Source of the DNA: Candidatus Poseidoniaceae archaeon
GTDB lineage: Archaea > Thermoplasmatota > Poseidoniia > Poseidoniales > Poseidoniaceae
Reading direction: 5' to 3'
DNA length: 60,892 nucleotides
NCBI GenBank assembly: GCA_938084675.1
Contig: CALKGM010000018.1
Coordinates: 1 to 60,892, forward strand
Of this stretch, positions 60,388 through 60,892 are shown piece by piece; position 1 is the stretch's first letter, and the number at the start of each line of letters is the position of its first letter. The notes below the pieces were generated by a model. It made no database searches. It was not told the origin of the DNA and worked only from the letters and a program-made list of their open reading frames with translations. A program made the translations under genes and the position numbers.

Positions 60388-60892
60388 TGCCTTCACCTCC
60401 AGGAGATAATGGCAATGGGGGCAATTCGTCAATTGGAATAAGTCTCGGTTCGGTAGGGGCTTGTAGGAAATCCGTTTGGTCAGACTCCAATTCTTTTTCA
60501 AAGGCCAGTTGCTCCATCAAGATCGCTCGTTCTTTCGTGGTGCGCACGACAAGTGCTGCGGCTGCGCCGAAGATGAAGCCTAGACCAACGATAAGGTATG
60601 TGAGCCATGAGGCGGCAGGGTCTTCTCCCATGATAGCGATTGCCGCTGCGAATTCACCGTAGTCATTTGACCAACCGTCCCCGTTGTTATCGACACATCC
60701 TTGTAAATCTCGTTTGGAGGTGCCAAATTCATCCGGGCAATCATCTCGTAGAGCACCAAGGGGAAGGTCGCCAAAGCCATCTTGATCGGAATCTTTCCAT
60801 TGCAGGGATTCCGTTGGGAATGCATCACCGGAACCAAAGGGATGAGCTGGCCATGATTCTGTCGGGTCGGACCAACCATCTCCATCCGTATC
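60380..60892 (-). CDS. TSP3-repeat surface protein, 5' end outside window
   Basis: The reading frame enters from the right edge and ends with TGA at 60380. The visible 170 residues comprise TSP3 units (DTDGDGWSDPTESWP, DSDQDGFGDLPLGALRDDCP, DNNGDGWSNDYGEF), a membrane helix (SWLTYLIVGLGFIFGAAAAL) and a 60-residue cytosolic tail rich in Glu and Pro (ends SPGGEGNE). It has the same stalk-helix-tail plan as the giant protein at 51-57 kb. Its stop overlaps the ATG of the downstream gene, so the two are probably translated together. Confidence 0.88.
   Translation of the reverse strand, partial: DTDGDGWSDPTESWPAHPFGSGDAFPTESLQWKDSDQDGFGDLPLGALRDDCPDEFGTSKRDLQGCVDNNGDGWSNDYGEFAAAIAIMGEDPAASWLTYLIVGLGFIFGAAAALVVRTTKERAILMEQLAFEKELESDQTDFLQAPTEPRLIPIDELPPLPLSPGGEGNE
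60393..60400 (-). promoter_or_regulatory. Ribosome-binding site at the junction of two surface genes
   Basis: Minus-strand GGAGGTGA, 5 nt before the ATG at 60385-60387 and inside the last codons of the upstream gene. It sets the start of the 433-residue protein and suggests coupling. Confidence 0.6.

Noticed and set aside
1-60892. Search for defence islands, prophage, insertion sequences, integrases or toxin-antitoxin pairs.
   Set aside because: No transposase, integrase, restriction, Cas or toxin-like protein was recognised and base use is even across the window.

Overview
The window reads as a compact chromosome segment of a marine planktonic euryarchaeon, most likely Marine Group II (Candidatus Poseidoniia, Thermoplasmatota). 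This is an inference from gene content. Archaeal-type enzymes (RibL, short RibH, RibB, an NFACT protein, a zinc-ribbon K+ channel) and TATA-box promoters sit beside bacterial-type genes (gpsA, alpha-type riboflavin synthase, oligoribonuclease, RNase PH, a fused 2-oxoacid dehydrogenase E1). There are also very large secreted proteins with calcium-binding thrombospondin type-3 (TSP3) repeats, typical of this group. Genes are packed tightly: no gap exceeds 300 bp, co-directional genes overlap by 4 bp, and convergent genes abut or overlap at their stop codons. Both Shine-Dalgarno-led and apparently leaderless starts occur.

Layout. 0-5 kb: a truncated S8 protease and a 1350-residue polytopic membrane protein. 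5-13.6 kb: orn, an XdhC/MocA-like molybdenum-cofactor pair, acyl-CoA dehydrogenase, a Ca2+/cation exchanger, an aquaporin, and a fused E1 alpha-beta dehydrogenase. 13.6-19 kb: an MFS transporter overlapping a degenerate receiver-domain protein, a voltage-gated K+ channel, a MoeB-rhodanese fusion and thioredoxin reductase. 19.2-21.4 kb: a ribB-ribL-ribE-ribH operon. 21.5-27.3 kb: an endonuclease-IV-like protein, gpsA, a phosphonate-type ABC transporter (phnD, phnC, phnE), tRNA-Gln(CUG) and a small membrane protein. 27.4-37.6 kb (+ strand): a lipoprotein with LDL-receptor-like modules and a PGF-CTERM-like tail, a NUDIX-metallo-beta-lactamase fusion, a quinone-oxidoreductase-like enzyme, a rhodanese lipoprotein, NFACT/RqcH, a methyltransferase and a surface protein. 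37.7-49.4 kb: a DEAD-box helicase with an RRDGG-repeat tail, thiolase, RNase PH, tRNA-Phe(GAA), two membrane proteins, Mog, dihydroorotase and two metallopeptidases. 49.4-60.9 kb: a cluster of surface or calcium-binding proteins, including a 2128-residue integrin-alpha-like FG-GAP/TSP3 protein, with thiamine pyrophosphokinase and an Lnb-like DUF4105 protein between them.

Together the genes fit an aerobic heterotroph that degrades protein (S8, M32 and M29 peptidases) and fatty or branched-chain acids (acyl-CoA dehydrogenase, thiolase, E1). It scavenges organic phosphorus through PhnCDE and invests heavily in Ca2+-dependent surface proteins. No defence system, prophage, insertion sequence or CRISPR array was seen. 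The least explained items are the double-anchored LDLR-like lipoprotein, the integrin-like giant protein, the Asp-to-Glu receiver protein, the operator-like repeats at phnD and the Lnb-like protein.
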